DNA from: Epiperipatus broadwayi
Lineage: Eukaryota > Onychophora > Udeonychophora > Euonychophora > Peripatidae
Direction: 5' to 3'
NCBI GenBank assembly: GCA_028023455.1
Contig: JAQFVV010000012.1
Location: forward strand, 14,088,364 to 14,152,363
Length of the DNA: 64,000 nucleotides
Positions 24,201-39,200 of this stretch are shown piece by piece (position 1 is the stretch's first letter; the number at the start of each line of letters is the position of its first letter). Below the pieces are notes generated by a model. It saw nothing but the letters and a program-made list of their open reading frames with translations. It had not been told where the DNA came from and did not search any database. A program made the translations under genes and the position numbers.

Positions 24201-27200
24201 AACTAGTCTGGGCATATTGGATGAGTAGACACTAAACAGGCATTTTATGCACAAGCCTTCTGGCATCCATTGATTACCGTGGCTTGCAATGAGTGGCAAT
24301 ACTATATGGAGAGTACTAGTTAAGAGCAAGCATAAAAAATGGTGATCATGTGAATTTTACTATTCTTCTATACTTCGATAATACTTTGACTATTTCACTA
24401 GGTATCTATTTATAATTAAGTAAGTCACATTATCCATGTTTTTTCTCGTACTAAGAACTTGTCCCAAATTTTTAACTTCATTATTTTTACAAGTTGGTGG
24501 TAACTAGTTTTGTTAATTGAGTCCGAGGAGTCCTAGATTTTTGCCACATAGCCACATTACCAGTATTTAAAGCTCTGGAGTTTAACAATTTACTATTCAC
24601 ATTTACATGAGTATCCAGTGGTTGGAACTAATTTCTTCCTAACAATGGATTGAAATTCTTATTTATTACGCAAGGTGTCAGTTATTTTAGAGTAGAAATT
24701 AATTTTACAGGCATTACTACTTTTCCTCAAATATCAATTTTATTGCCATTTAAATCTATAGCCATCACATCTGTATCTTGAATTGTTATCTTTTACATTT
24801 TCTGCTAATTTTCATCCAATCGCTGCAAGATATCATTGACAAACCGGCTCTGTTGTCCACTTCCGTTTTTACTGTTTGACCACAAATAATTGCATCTAAA
24901 AAATATATGGTCTTCTCTCTGTCATTAAGCCTCTTTATACTAACCTCATAATTTTCTCTTGCTTCAGATTTATAATCCCGTTTTACAAAATTAATAACTC
25001 TGCCCTTCCTAAAATGACAGACCATTGCTAAATGACTTTTTTTATCACAGTTTCTACATGGTTTATTTCTATGTTTACATTTTTCAAATGACTGCGTTTA
25101 CGATACAATAGCACTTTCACTCTTTTCTATCAGTATAGGACTCTGTAATAAGTTTTACTACTTTTTGATTTATTAGCAAAAATTTCTTCAACTATTGTCG
25201 CGCTATAAACTCCAATGCATTATTTTATAAAGCTTCTTGTACAATACATTACTCCCCAGTTCTTTTGTAACTTAAAGTCACTGAGCAATATTTTTTGGAA
25301 ATTTTCATCCTCTATATCATATCAGTGTTGTTCCAATAATAATAATAATTTATTTCTGGACTGAAATCACAATGTTTATCGAGCTTCCTTAGAGCTAAAT
25401 CATAGTCCATATATTTTTCATGTGGTAGTTGTTTTTGGTTTCTCAATCTTAGCCACTACCCATTTCCATACTCTCAGAACAAAATATCCATTTATACGGA
25501 AATTCCTTTGGATGTTTGGGATCAGATATTTGCAAGCTGTATATCTGCCTGACCAGCAATATACAGAAGGCTCAACATTTTGAGATGCGCATCTTCCATT
25601 TTATTTATAAACATATAGTACTCCACGTGTTCTACATAACTTTTCTATGAGTCCATATTGGTTATATCGGATCCATGGATTTCAGAACATAATTCTGTCA
25701 TATTTTATTATTCGCAGTAGAAGTTATCCTGTAGTAATTCTATCAAATTCTGTTGACAACTGTGTTCTTAGGGTCTCAAAGACCAGTTAGGGAGCTAAAC
25801 AAAGAAACAATATTTTTCAAAATGTATATATAATAAGATTTATTTAATAATAAATTATAATGTGGTAAAAATAACATAAAAATGTAAATACGCTATATTT
25901 TCCTCGGGTGAAAATAATCTTCTTTCCACATCAGGAGTAATTCATTTATTATATTTATTCTTTCAAATCAAATGTCTCTTGAATCACAAATAAGCTTATC
26001 TAATTTCACATATAGAATAAATCTATTAAAGTTTGCATATTAGTGCTTAAAATTGGCATACACAATTTATATGTTATATATTAACCATCTCCGTTTCCAA
26101 CTTGTCTCTTGCGATTTGGTTAAGCTTCAGTTAATTACTCTTTGCTGGTAATAACATTTTCAACATACAAACAAGTAATGTCTCTTGCTTGCCATAATCA
26201 CTGCTAGTCAGTTTACTAGTCTATCATTGAACCATTCTTTACTGCTAATCTGTTATCACTTTAAATCAATACTAACTTTAATTCACTTTAACCATTTTAG
26301 CTGCTTCCTCCCTCATCTTCATTTACTGGGAGATATATATATATGATCTAATTTGTATGCAGCTAGCTTTATTTGCATACAAATTCTATTTTAATCTATA
26401 ATTTTGGGACAACTCTTCAGTGAATTTCTAGAATAAATTTTCCAAGAAAGGGAATGTTATTAAAGTGAAGAAATCCATGCATATTTACAAAAATAAATAA
26501 TCTTTTATTTACATTTACAGTTTTATACAACCAGACATTTCATTAGGTTTTTGCTTTTAGATATTTAAGAATTTTGCTCTATACTTTTCAGTTTTATGAA
26601 TTACTATGATGTCAAGCTTATTCTGGATATTGTATTTTCAAAAAATAAAATAATTTGAAGGTTTTGAATATAGCAACTTTGTATATTATATTTATATGTC
26701 TTAAGTTTATCCAAAACAATTATATTACTTATAAGTAATTGTTTTTCAGGGTATGGAACGAACAGCACGATATAATTTTGGTGGCGGTGATGCAGATTGG
26801 GAAGAAAAAAAATTAGGAAGTTATGGAAATAGGTATTTTTTTAACTGCTTATTTTATTTTATATGACATAAAATTTAATATTTATATAAAAAAAATCATT
26901 TATTTGTGTGTGTGTATATATGTTCTGCATGAATAAATAATATACATGCAGGTGAATATTTAGTTATACCTAGCTGGAAGTTATACAATTTAGTCAAATT
27001 CCAAATCCATTGACTTTATCTTTCCTTTGGAACAAAGTTGAGAAAGAAAAAGTGCTACATGGATTAGTGTTTTATATTTTTGATTCAAACTGAGTATAGA
27101 GCTAAAATGGAGATAACTAACTTCTGATATTTATGCACCTATTTTTAAATCCACCAGTGAAGCCATGAAGATCATTAAGTTTATAGTATCTTATTTTTTT

Positions 27201-30200
27201 AAAGTGCTATTTAATTAATGTTATTAATAAAAAATAAAATATAATGTTAATGAAAATTACAATTAAAGAAATTAAATTAGTTTTGAATTTCAATGAATGA
27301 ATTTTAATAAAGTGAAATAACAGATTCATTCTAAATAAATTAACTCTAATAGAAAAAAACTACTGCAATTGGGAAGTTATAATATATCTTACCTGCAGAT
27401 CTTAACAGATTGTACTATTTGTGGTGCTGAATATTGAAAAGGCATAAGAAAATAATGAAAAATTAATCTTCATAGAATTCTGAATAGTAAGATGATTGTA
27501 AATCACTATTTATTCCAAGCAAATTGATATCTTAGTTATTGGTCAGTAATGCCAAGTTCTCGATTGAGTTCAACACTGTTTGAATTGGGAACTTTCTGAT
27601 TGAGGAAAAGAATGATTATTCTAAAGATTTTTGGAGAATAGTAGAAAGAGGAATGAAAGATAAAGATGGTTACTTTAAAGAAATGCAGAGATTTGCAAAT
27701 GATAGAGACTTTTAAAATCAAGAAAGATTAATGTTAACACGGAGAACCAATAAGATTTTGACATACTGTTAGAATATTTTTAAAATTAGGGAACAATAAT
27801 ATTATCTACATATAAAATTGGATTAATGAAAAAATATTAAGTTAAGCATTATACAGTTTTAATTCTTTATGAGTTTATAAAACTGTAATTATAATAATTA
27901 TTTATTTTAATAAAAGATTTAAAAGTGACAACACTAGGAAAAAAACCCACAATTTTTGCCTTAATATATGATAGATCCCTTTTATTTGAATGTATAAAAC
28001 CAAAACATTGCATTCTGTTACCATTAGTTTATGTAAAGAATAAACATTAATCACAGGTGGATTACATATGGTTTTAAAACAGTTATTGATAGGATAGAGT
28101 GGTGTCAATTCTAGTACGTATGTCAAGAATTGGTCCACAATATTATAGATATATAAATATTTATATTATTAATCATTAATATCTATATAAACTAATAAGA
28201 TTCAGTGTTGTAGGTAGTTAAAAATGACAAATTATCTCTTCCCTGTGATATATAAATTGAATTTGTACAAGTAATGTGCTGATTTAATAATAATCAAGCT
28301 AATAATAAATTCAAACCCTAATTCAAATACTGTCAGTAATTATTAGTTTATTTTAAAAATAAGCTTTAATTATAGATGAACTATTTATGGTTGTAAAACA
28401 ATTATTGATGGGAGTGTCTCAATTCTACCACATGTGAAAAATAGTTTCTTCCATATTTTACAGATATATAAAATGTTATATTATTAATCATTACATTTTT
28501 TAAACATTTATCACTGAAATAAAAAATTTTAATAAAAAGAATATGTAGTTGCCATGTACAGTCCAAATCATAGGCTTATTAAAAACTTAAATTATAAATA
28601 AGCAATAATTTTTTTCCTCATTAATTCTAAAGTATAATTTAATTTTCATTAATTTGATAGTGTTTGATGTATTTTACTCTTGCGAAAATAATAAATCTGA
28701 ATGATTATATAATAATTAATTCTATCTGAATCAGGTAAATTTGTTAATTTTACTTTTTAGTTCTTAAATGATTTTAACAATTTCTTTTATAATTAATTAA
28801 TTAATTAATTAATTAATGGTATAAAATTAGTAGATATCAAATATTTAGTAACTTTTTATGTAGTCAAATATTATATTTTTTAAACTTACCATGCCTTAAA
28901 TCCATATTTCCAAGTCAATAATGAGAAAAAAATATACTTCAGATTGTTTATTAAACTAAAGATAATTAAGAAGTTATTTCATTATATATTATAAATAATA
29001 AAATATATTTAAACATCAATAACATGTAAAAAGTAACTTTACTGATTAAAAATCTTTAATTTTCTTTTTTAGCGAAACCCGATTTGTTGAAATTATGGAA
29101 GACATTTGCAAAAGTGATGTTGACAATAAGGATGAGGTGAAAATTCCACATTTTATTTTATCCAGAATTTATTTAATTTTTGGTTATTTAGCTTATGCAA
29201 ATAGTAAACATATCTTAGTATTTGAAAATTATTTATACTTTAAAAGAAAAGGAAAAGCCTCATAATGATTAGCATAATCATTACTGCCATAAGCATGATC
29301 TGGGATTCAAATTCTAGTAGAACTTGTAAATTTTATTCAAGTTTTTGAGAATATCCAAGCAAGACTAGAATTACCAGTAGCAAACTCTCCATACAATAGT
29401 GCTACCAGTGCAAACCTTAGTAATCAATGGATGCAAGAAGCTTTGTGCATAAATCCTTAACTACAGCCTACTCATCTAATATCCCCAGACTAGTTTCTAA
29501 TTTGCGGCTTTCATAAAAGAGGAGCTTTGGATCTGAGAGCACTTCACCTAGATCTTAGAATTCAATGCAACCATCCAGCAATCACCTTTTATCTATTTAG
29601 TTAACTATTAAGCTAGGAGCCCAAGATAAAAACACAATAATGTTTGCAATCCAAGCTCATTCACTTGTACAGTCTTATAGATCTGAACCCAGTTCAGCAT
29701 CTATACATTTTGGTGTCCTTGGTTTTTCAAAAACCGCATGCACCATTATACCAGAGGCAGGATTCGTATAAAACCAAAACATCACATGATCATAATTTTC
29801 TATGCTTACAGGAGCTGTTAATAACAATAGCAAACTCTCCATACAATAGTGCCATTCAGTGCAAACCTTAGTAATCAATGAATGCAGGAAGGTTTGTGCA
29901 TAAAATCCCTATCTGGCATCTACCCATCCAATAACCCCAGATTAGTTTCTAGATATAGGTGCAAGTCACAGTTCCAAAGTTCCTCACTGATTAAAGCCAC
30001 AAACTGGAAACTAGTCTGGTGATATTAGATACTAGATAGGGATTTTATACACAAACCTTCCTGCATCCATTGATTACTAAAGCTTGCATTGGGTGGTACT
30101 ATTGTATGGAGAGTTTGCTACTGTAATTAACAGCTTGTGTAAGCATAGAAAATGGTGATCTTGTGATGCTTCGGTGGTTCAAGGTTAGAATTTTTTCAAA

Positions 30201-33200
30201 TACCATTTTATTATTATCAGTAGTTGGATTTTATTTAGTTATTTTTCTTTATAAGATAAAACATGAAAGAAGTAAATCATACCCCCCCCCCCCCAAACAG
30301 CAAATAACTAGTTATAGGTAGCATCTTTGTCATTATTCCACCATGGATATTGTTGGATTGATCTTTGTCTTGCAATTAGCTATTTTACCTCTTTACACAT
30401 AGTCACTACAAATAATATGTAATTAATTCATTAATGCTCTAGTAAGAATATGTAAACAAATTTGTAGAGATGTCAGCTGCAATCACTGTACTGTATATAA
30501 AAACGTTCTTTATTTTGTTGCCATACTACATGGAAAAATTAAATTGATTTGCAGTACATTTCAGAAATCAACTTTTACTTACTGTCTTGGAATGATGTTA
30601 ATAATTTATACAAATATTAATGCATTACCAGTAAATTGATCAATCTAATGTTAAAACATGAATATTCAGCACTGCAGTCTTTTCTACAATCAACTTGTTC
30701 AATAAATAAAACAGTGTCAAATCTTATTTTGTTCATAAACCTTGAACAAGTGATTACATCAAAATATATAATTAATAAATTAACATACTTTGAAAATATA
30801 TAAACAGTTCTGAAGATAGGTTAACTCAATTACTGTGCATGAAATATATGTTATTTAATTGCCATATTACTTGAAAAAGTTGGCAAATCACTCTGCAGCT
30901 GATAAAGAGATTTGCCAATTTTTCATGCAATTTGGCAAGTGAATAATGGAATGTTTCATGTGCAATGATAATAATTGACATCTTTCTAAATATGTTCACA
31001 TATTATCAAAGTATGTTAATTTTATTAATTAGATATTTCGATGTAAGGATTCTTATTCAAGATTTATTAATAAATGGTTATTGAAACTGATATTTTTATA
31101 GAATTGTTTATTTTATATATATATATATAAATATATGGATAAATCCCAAAAGAAATAAAGTGATGTTTTTTTTGTATTTATAAAATTTTCCATTTTTAAT
31201 AAAGTAAATTATTTTTGTTTAACTACAAACTTAATTCATGATTATGAAGATAATAGAAGAAATTTTCTTTCTTTAATCTAGAGCTTAATCTTTATTAATA
31301 TCTAAACTAAATGGTTATCAGATAATAATTCAGATTTTCACCAATCTTCAAGTTTATTGATCATTGTCTTATAGGATGCATTCTTTTGTACTTTTATATT
31401 AATTTATTAGAAGGCCAAAAAACTGTCATGGAAATTTTTTGCTTACCGTGATTTTAAAGATAAAGCTGAAAATGAACCAATTTCATTTTAGTTTATTATA
31501 ACCATTTAAAACATTTGTAAATAATCTGATAGAATTTAAATAAAATCTCACTACTATTTATTTTGTGTAAATTGTTCAAAAGATGGCTATCATTTGAATA
31601 TTAAAATTATACTTTGAGCATAACAATTCTATTCAGTTGACCAAACTGAAATATTTGAACTTCCCTTAATTGTGATTGATTTAGGAACTGTTAAGCTCTT
31701 GAGTCAACTGCTTTCATATTGGGTTGAACCACTTGAGCAGTCCTTTGTTATTATCTTATAATTAAATTATAATTTTTTATTGTTTTTGATATAGAGATAT
31801 TGTTTTAATGTTTATATTTACACAGCAAATAGTGATTAAAGTATGAGACTAATTCAAAGCTATTTTTAATGAAAAAATATATAGTTCTTTGAGAAAAAAG
31901 TCAATAACAATGTTATGATAAATAGAAAGACGTACTTTGTTAATCATATGCTGTAAAAGATGCTGTGTTTTAATTGATAGTTATATTGTAGATAAAAAAA
32001 TAATTGATATTATAGTTAGCTTCAAAATCTTTTTGATTTTAAAATTTATTGTACAAATTATGTTATCACAACAAACTTTCAAATGAAATAAAAATAAACC
32101 AATAGGGCTTATGTTTAGACATTTATAATTAAGTTTTATAATTTTATGCATATAAATATTTGTAAAAATGTTTAAACTAGTATAATTCGTTTTTAAAAAG
32201 ATATAAATCTTTTGAAATATTTTAGTGTCATTCATTAGCAGAAGCAAATGAAGAAAAACTGGAAGATTGGTGGTTTCATAAACAAAAGGCTTTTCCTGAC
32301 TTATATCACTGGTTATGTATTGATCATCTTAAAGGTAGATAATTTTAAAAGTAGTAAAACTTTTTTTTAAATGTAATACTCTATCCATACAAAAGCATTA
32401 CATGCTAGAGTATTCACAAATGTCTTTATGATATATAAAAAAAATATTCTTTGTGATTTTATAACTTGCTTTTTTTTTTTTTTAAAGATTTAAAGATGTT
32501 TCTTTTATAATAATAGTAATCAGATGATCAAACAACATAAAAAAAACTCAGCTCATTGTGAGTATGGCTTATTGAAACTAAATTAGTAAATTAAGTGCAT
32601 TTTAAAATCAATTTACAAGAGCGATCTAGTGCCAGATTTTTATTTTATGTTTCATTCAATTGCATGAAGCATTAAATTTTTATCCGTTTGGTCACTGACT
32701 TTGCTCTGATTAATGAACTATCTATCTGTGATTAAAATTCGCACTTTTCATTTCAAAATTATGTGATGGACTTTGTTTTCTGCCAATTGCTAATTTTGAT
32801 CCTAATGATTCTGCATTAACAGTCGAGAAAAAAATACGTTTGTGAATAATTAGGGAGTAGGCATTTGCATATATTAGTGACAAACTGTAAAAAATAGGTT
32901 ATAGACTGAATTAATGCATTTTTTTGCACTAATAAATGATCCTACATAAGGAAATCCATATACAGATAACCTTTGTCAACTGAATTTCATCATTTTGTTT
33001 AATGCAATTTAATTAAATATGTAAGAAAAAAATTGCTGCTATAGGAAATTATTATTTCTAGTTTTCGATAATATCTGTCAAAAGGCAAGCCCACACTTGC
33101 TTGAATCAATCTAATTAATTCTTCTTTTGTTTTTACATTTTCTTTTATTATACTTTCAACTCATCTTTTTTTTTTCATAAACTTTTCAATATATCTATAT

Positions 33201-36200
33201 GTTTTTCAAAGCTCACATCTTTATAACCCTCACTCTTTGCTTAATTTTCAAATCTTTGTCCTTGCAAAATTATACTTCATAGAAATGCATAATAAAAATG
33301 TCATCAAAATTTCAGTGGGCTCATTATAACTTTGTGGTTTTCATTAAAAGATCTTCAGGCTATTATAATGTTTATTGTATTTCTGTGTTACTTTTTATGT
33401 ACTCTATGACTTTGCCTAACAATCACTTTAATTGTTTTTATCTTCAACCATATTCATTTACTTTTGGATATATCTATGACATTATAATATATTCAATTTA
33501 TTATTTGAAATAATTATAATAATAATTTATAACAAGGCAAAACTCTCCATACAGTAGTGCCACCCTGTGCCAATCAGAGTAATCAATGGATGCCAGAAGG
33601 CATCCATTGAGAGTTTTGCCTTGTTTATAAACAATTATGTCTCGTATAAGAGATGGTGATCATGTGATGCTTAATGGTTATAATAATAATTGTTAAAAAA
33701 ACTATATATTTTGTATATAAAAATAGTTGCTTACTTTTTTAATTAGTTTGTTGTCCAACAAATACATATGGAAAAGACTGTGAACCTTGCCCAGGTGGAA
33801 TTGAAAGGCCCTGTTTTAATAATGGTGATTGTGATGTTAGTATTTTTATATTTATGATTCTTTTTATGTTTTAAATGATATTAATTTACTATTGGTGATT
33901 TGTTTTTGTTTTTAAATAATATTAATGCACTGATATATTTAATTTCTTGTTCTGTTCATTTAAAGGGAGAAGGAACAAGAAAAGGTAGTGGAAAATGTAA
34001 TTGCCATTCATCATTTAAAGGTGATCTTTGTGATAGCTGTTCATTGGGTTACAGAGAAGAATTCAAAAACAAATCTCATGTTTCATGTTTAGGTAAACAT
34101 TTTAATGCAAAAATATATATTTAGAAAATTAATAATATTCTTTACTTATAGAGATTTTTTTTTATTTTTTTTCCCTAATTTTAGATATTTTGAAAAATAA
34201 TTTTGCTATATAATATGTGTATAATAATAGCCTATCATGGCTGTATGTACATTAGCATTTTGTGCTAATTATGTGAAACCTGGCCAACATATTCAAAGCA
34301 AAAGAAAAGGCTAAATAGATCTACAAATATATTTTTGAAAAATAATAACCATCAGTTGCTTGGACAATACAGAGTACTACAGCATGCTATGGTCACGTCT
34401 CAGAAGATAAAAGGTATAACTATTTTGAAAGAATGGTCAACAGACATACTTCTAAGCAAGTATTTTTAATGAATTGTCCAGATTTAGAAATTTAAGAGAT
34501 AGATCAAAATTTGAATACAAAGTATCTGAAAGATATTTTTTTTAGTCATCATTATTGGAAAGATTGGACAATTCTTCATGAAGATAATGTTTTTTTGAAA
34601 AAGTATTGGTTGATAAATTAGAAGATATAAATGCAAGGAAATCAATTTCTTTGTAATAGAAATTAATAACATTTGTTACTGCATTTAAATGATATTAGCA
34701 GTATAAGTCATGAAAAATCATTATAACAGGTGAAAAAGAGTTAGCTCTTTATATTTTTCACCTTACCATAAAGATGTTAAAGGTCATTACATATATATAT
34801 ATATATTTGAATATAACTGCTCCATATTCAATCTCAAAGTATGTTTTGTTTTTTTCAAGTCATTATTTAAAAGCCCTGATCAGAATTGTATCAATGGATA
34901 GATCAGCTTGCTGGTAAGAAAAATGTTCCTAGTTCATTTCCTGAAGAAAATGGGGAAATAAAATTCTTGGTGGTAATTTGAAATGAAACTGTTGTGTTAT
35001 AACATTCTGATGTTCAAATGTCACTTATTCTAACAAGCAATTACCATATAGTACAAGCATCATTTATGTACCAGAAAATTGGATGATGCCTTTACTAATG
35101 GTTTATATAAAAATGAATAAATAAATTCATATATATATATAAAATCTCTTCATGTAACTTAATAGCCATCCCTTTCATCACCATTTTCTTTACAATTATA
35201 ATATGTGCAACAATAAAAAGTTAGTTCCTTTATTATTTGCAATTAAGGTTGATATTGATGATCATATCTTATACTATTTATATAATCATTTTATAATACC
35301 TACACAAGATACTCTGATTATATTTCTGATCATTATGTACTAAGCCAGAAACTCTCATCCAAAAGGTTTTTTTTTTTTTTTTTTACATATGGCACTTAAA
35401 CTGCCATCTCTTATGTATGTGAGTATCACTTTCATTTTGAAAGAATACTTATAAAGTTATATTATCCTCAAACAATATCAAACATCATCCTAATTTTAAA
35501 TCATTCTCATCTCATACTTTCCCAGTTCTGTACATCTCCAAGATCGAGAGAAACTGTTCAGATATGTATTTGGAATGAGATTGATTAAATAAGAATGGTC
35601 ACAGACAACTAAATGTATAACAAACAATTTTTTTAAAGGATTTTGATTGATACTTATTGCTATATAAATTAGTTTTACCCTAACAATCATCATAACTTGA
35701 ATGTCTATATATCGAAAAATTATTTAGAAATTTCTATCCCCGACATGCACATATTTCATTTTTGCACAATGACTTTATAAATATAAACAATTATAATATT
35801 TAACACAGCATTACGCTGTTGCACATGTGCTTTGAAGATTTTAACTATCTTTTCCAAAGACTTTATCATGTGGTTGAGTGTTAGTATTCATTCATTTATA
35901 GTTAAAATCTTCAAAGCGCATGTGCAACAGCATAATGCTGTGTTAAATATTACAGTTTACAAACATCGCGCTATAAAAAATGATTTATTTATAAACAATT
36001 ATAATAAAAATATAGAATATTTTACATTGACTGTTATAATATTAATAATTATAATCAAACAACATAATAATAATAATAATAATTAAAATATTATTAACAA
36101 AAATAAAATATACTGAAATTAATTTTAATTATTGATGCCCTTCATATATATATAATTAAATGTCTTATTGCGGATTTTGTTAATTCAATAATCTTATTTT

Positions 36201-39200
36201 TAATCACAAATATGCATAAAAGTCTAATTCTATGTTTGTAATATTATAAAATTGTCTTTAGTCCTAGTTGAGATTAGATTCTTAGTTATCGGCTGATCAG
36301 GATTGATTTCTTATTTGTTAACTTCTATTTTCTTGGTATCAGTGATGTAATAGGTAGACTTGATAATTGTAGCAATGAAAAAACATTTATTACAGGCAAA
36401 CAAATGCTATATTTTAAAATATCAACATTTCTGGATTTATAACAGGCTTGAGAGATTATGTAGTTGAAATTGTGGACATTATATTTCTAATGACTTTTAC
36501 ACTTTGCTTTAGTGATGTCCATCCTTCAGAAATTTATCATTATAGCTGATATTTAATTTAACATTTAAATAGACTTCTAATGACTATATTTATTTTAACA
36601 CAAATATATGTTAGTGAATTTGCTGCAGTGAGAAACAACTGCATAATTCAGAATTATTTTATGTATTGATGGTGTACTTATTTTGTTTAGTTGCTCTATG
36701 GTCTTTATGTGTACTTTGATTCTTGTTCAGCATCTTTTTTCTTTTTTATCCTGCAAACGCAAAATAAGAACATATATTCCCATCATTTTGTTGATTTTTT
36801 TTTATCTTTGTTCTTACATTCTTGTTTTACTTTAATCCTGTAACTATTACTAACCAGCTATTTTTCAATCAACATCTAATTGGATTTAATTTTAACCAAA
36901 TAATCAAATGGGTTTACAAAAAATAAAATAAAAATTATAAGTATAATTTTTTTTTTTAAAAAAATTTGTTCCTGACTTTTAGAATCTTATGCATATTTTA
37001 TATAACTTCAATTATTTATCTTAATGGCTGCAGAAAGGAGTTTGCTATTAACTGAAAAGAGACCCTTTGATTCCTCTTGGAGGCCTTAAAGGAACCGAGC
37101 AGGGCAAATTCCTAATGTCCACTCCATATGTTCTTGTCGTTGCAGCTGTTATTGCTATGTGATTATTCATATAGTATACGAACATGGATGGGCTGCTCAC
37201 CAACACGCATTAGCCAGCGTGGTGAGTTTATTGGCTTTTTACCTCTGAAGTTTAAGATCAAGAAACACCATGGTCTTTCTTCTCAGTGCCTGATAAGGCA
37301 GAATGAATGTTTGTGTAAATGATAAATATTTTTCCAGTACATATATACAATTATGACAGACAAAAATAAAGCATGGCCCTTATTCCCAGGAGGCTGTAAA
37401 GTCACCAACCAAGGCAGCGGTTGGTGGCCGAAGGCGGAGGGTGCTAAGAATCCCCTAATTGTGGACCCAAGCTGCCATTTGATGACTAATTTTTATTTAG
37501 GTACTTACAACTGCAGATCACTATCAAGTGAAGGAAGATTGCAAGAATTAGAAGAAGGACTGTCTTATATTAAATGGGACATTATTGGACTTTGTGAAGT
37601 TAGAAGAAAAGGTGAAGAGACAATTGATTTAAAAAGTGGACATATACTCTATTATAAAGGCACAAATATTGGAAATACAAGTGGAGTAGGATTTATTATA
37701 AATAAAAAGTGGAAGAACAATATTGTGGAGATTGATGGTGTATCAGACAGAGTGGCAAGATTAGTTATACAACTTAATAGCAGATACCAAATGCAGATAA
37801 TTCAGGTTTATGCCCCAACAAGTTCTCATAGTGATGAAGTAGTAGAAGATTTTTATATGGATGTACAAAAGGCTTTTGATCAGAGTAAACAACATTTTAA
37901 AATTGTTATGGGAGACTTTAATGCTAGAATTGGTAAACAAATGAAAGATGAAAGTGCTGTAGGTAATTTTGGTTATGGTAATAGAAATGAGAGAGGGCAT
38001 AGACTTGTGGAGTTTGCAGAAAAAGAAAAACTTTATATTATGAATTCTTTTTTTGAGAAAAATGTTAAAAGGAAATGGACATGGAAGCATCCAAATGAAG
38101 GTACAGCAGAATTGGATTATATTTTGACTAACAGGAAATACATATTTCAAGATTGTAATGTTCTTAATAAATTTAACACAGGAAGTGATCATCGATTAGT
38201 AAGGTGTAAGATACGTGTTAATGTAAAACTAGAGAGACAAAAATTATTAAGAAAAACAATATTTACAGTTGATATTCCTAATCTTCAGAAACATTCTAAT
38301 GAATTTAAATTAGAACTTACAAATCGGTTTCAAGTATTAGTAGATTTTGAACATGATTCAGATTTGAATGAAATTAATATGAAAATAACTGATACACTTT
38401 TAAAAATGGCAACAAAGATAGCTGGTAGAAAAAAGCAGCAATTGACCAATAAAATTTCTACTGAGACTAGAGAATTTATGAAGAAAAGAAGGAATATGAA
38501 GATATACAAAAATGATGCATTAAAAAGGATTGAATATCTCGAATTTTGTAAAATGGTGCGGAAAAGATTTGAAAATGATATAAGAAAGTATAACTGTGAA
38601 CTAGCAAGGAAAGCTGTAGAAGAAAATAAAAGTCTCAAGAATGTAAAACAACATTTTGGTATTGGTAGGAAATTTATATCTGCAATAAGAAGAAAAGATG
38701 GAATTATTACTAAAAAGAGAGATGCCATCATGAAATTGGTAGAATATTTTTATCAAGAATTATATAGTAATAAAGAACAAGTACCTCCTATATCTATTAC
38801 ATCTTCCGAATTGCCCAGAAATTTAGATGAAGAAGTGAGACGTGCAATTAAATGTATGAAGAAAGGAAACGCTCCAGGTAATGATGGAATTATAATTGAT
38901 ATATTAAAAGAAGCAGGTGAAGAAATAGAAAATTTTTTAGCAAAGTTATATACCAAATGTCTAAATGATAAAGATGTACCGGATGATTGGAAGAATGCAG
39001 TAATAATATTAATATTTAAAAAAGGTGATAAAGAAGATATTAGAAATTACAGATCTATCAGCCTTTTATCAGTTTTATATAAAAATTTTACCAAGATAAT
39101 TACAACTCGTCTACAGAGAACATTGGATTTCCACCAACCAAGAGAACAAGCTGGATTTAAAAGTGGTTTTAGTACAGTAGATCATATCCAGGTATTAAGA

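Noticed and set aside
23500-24329. Open frames containing LHTVVPFSASQINQWMPEG and similar
   Set aside because: The same 'protein' appears on both strands at each family-D repeat copy; it is translation of the foldback repeat, not a gene.
37761-38731. Long minus-strand frames (143 and 133 codons) opposite the RTE LINE
   Set aside because: They are antisense shadows of the endonuclease-RT frame with low-complexity hydrophobic content.
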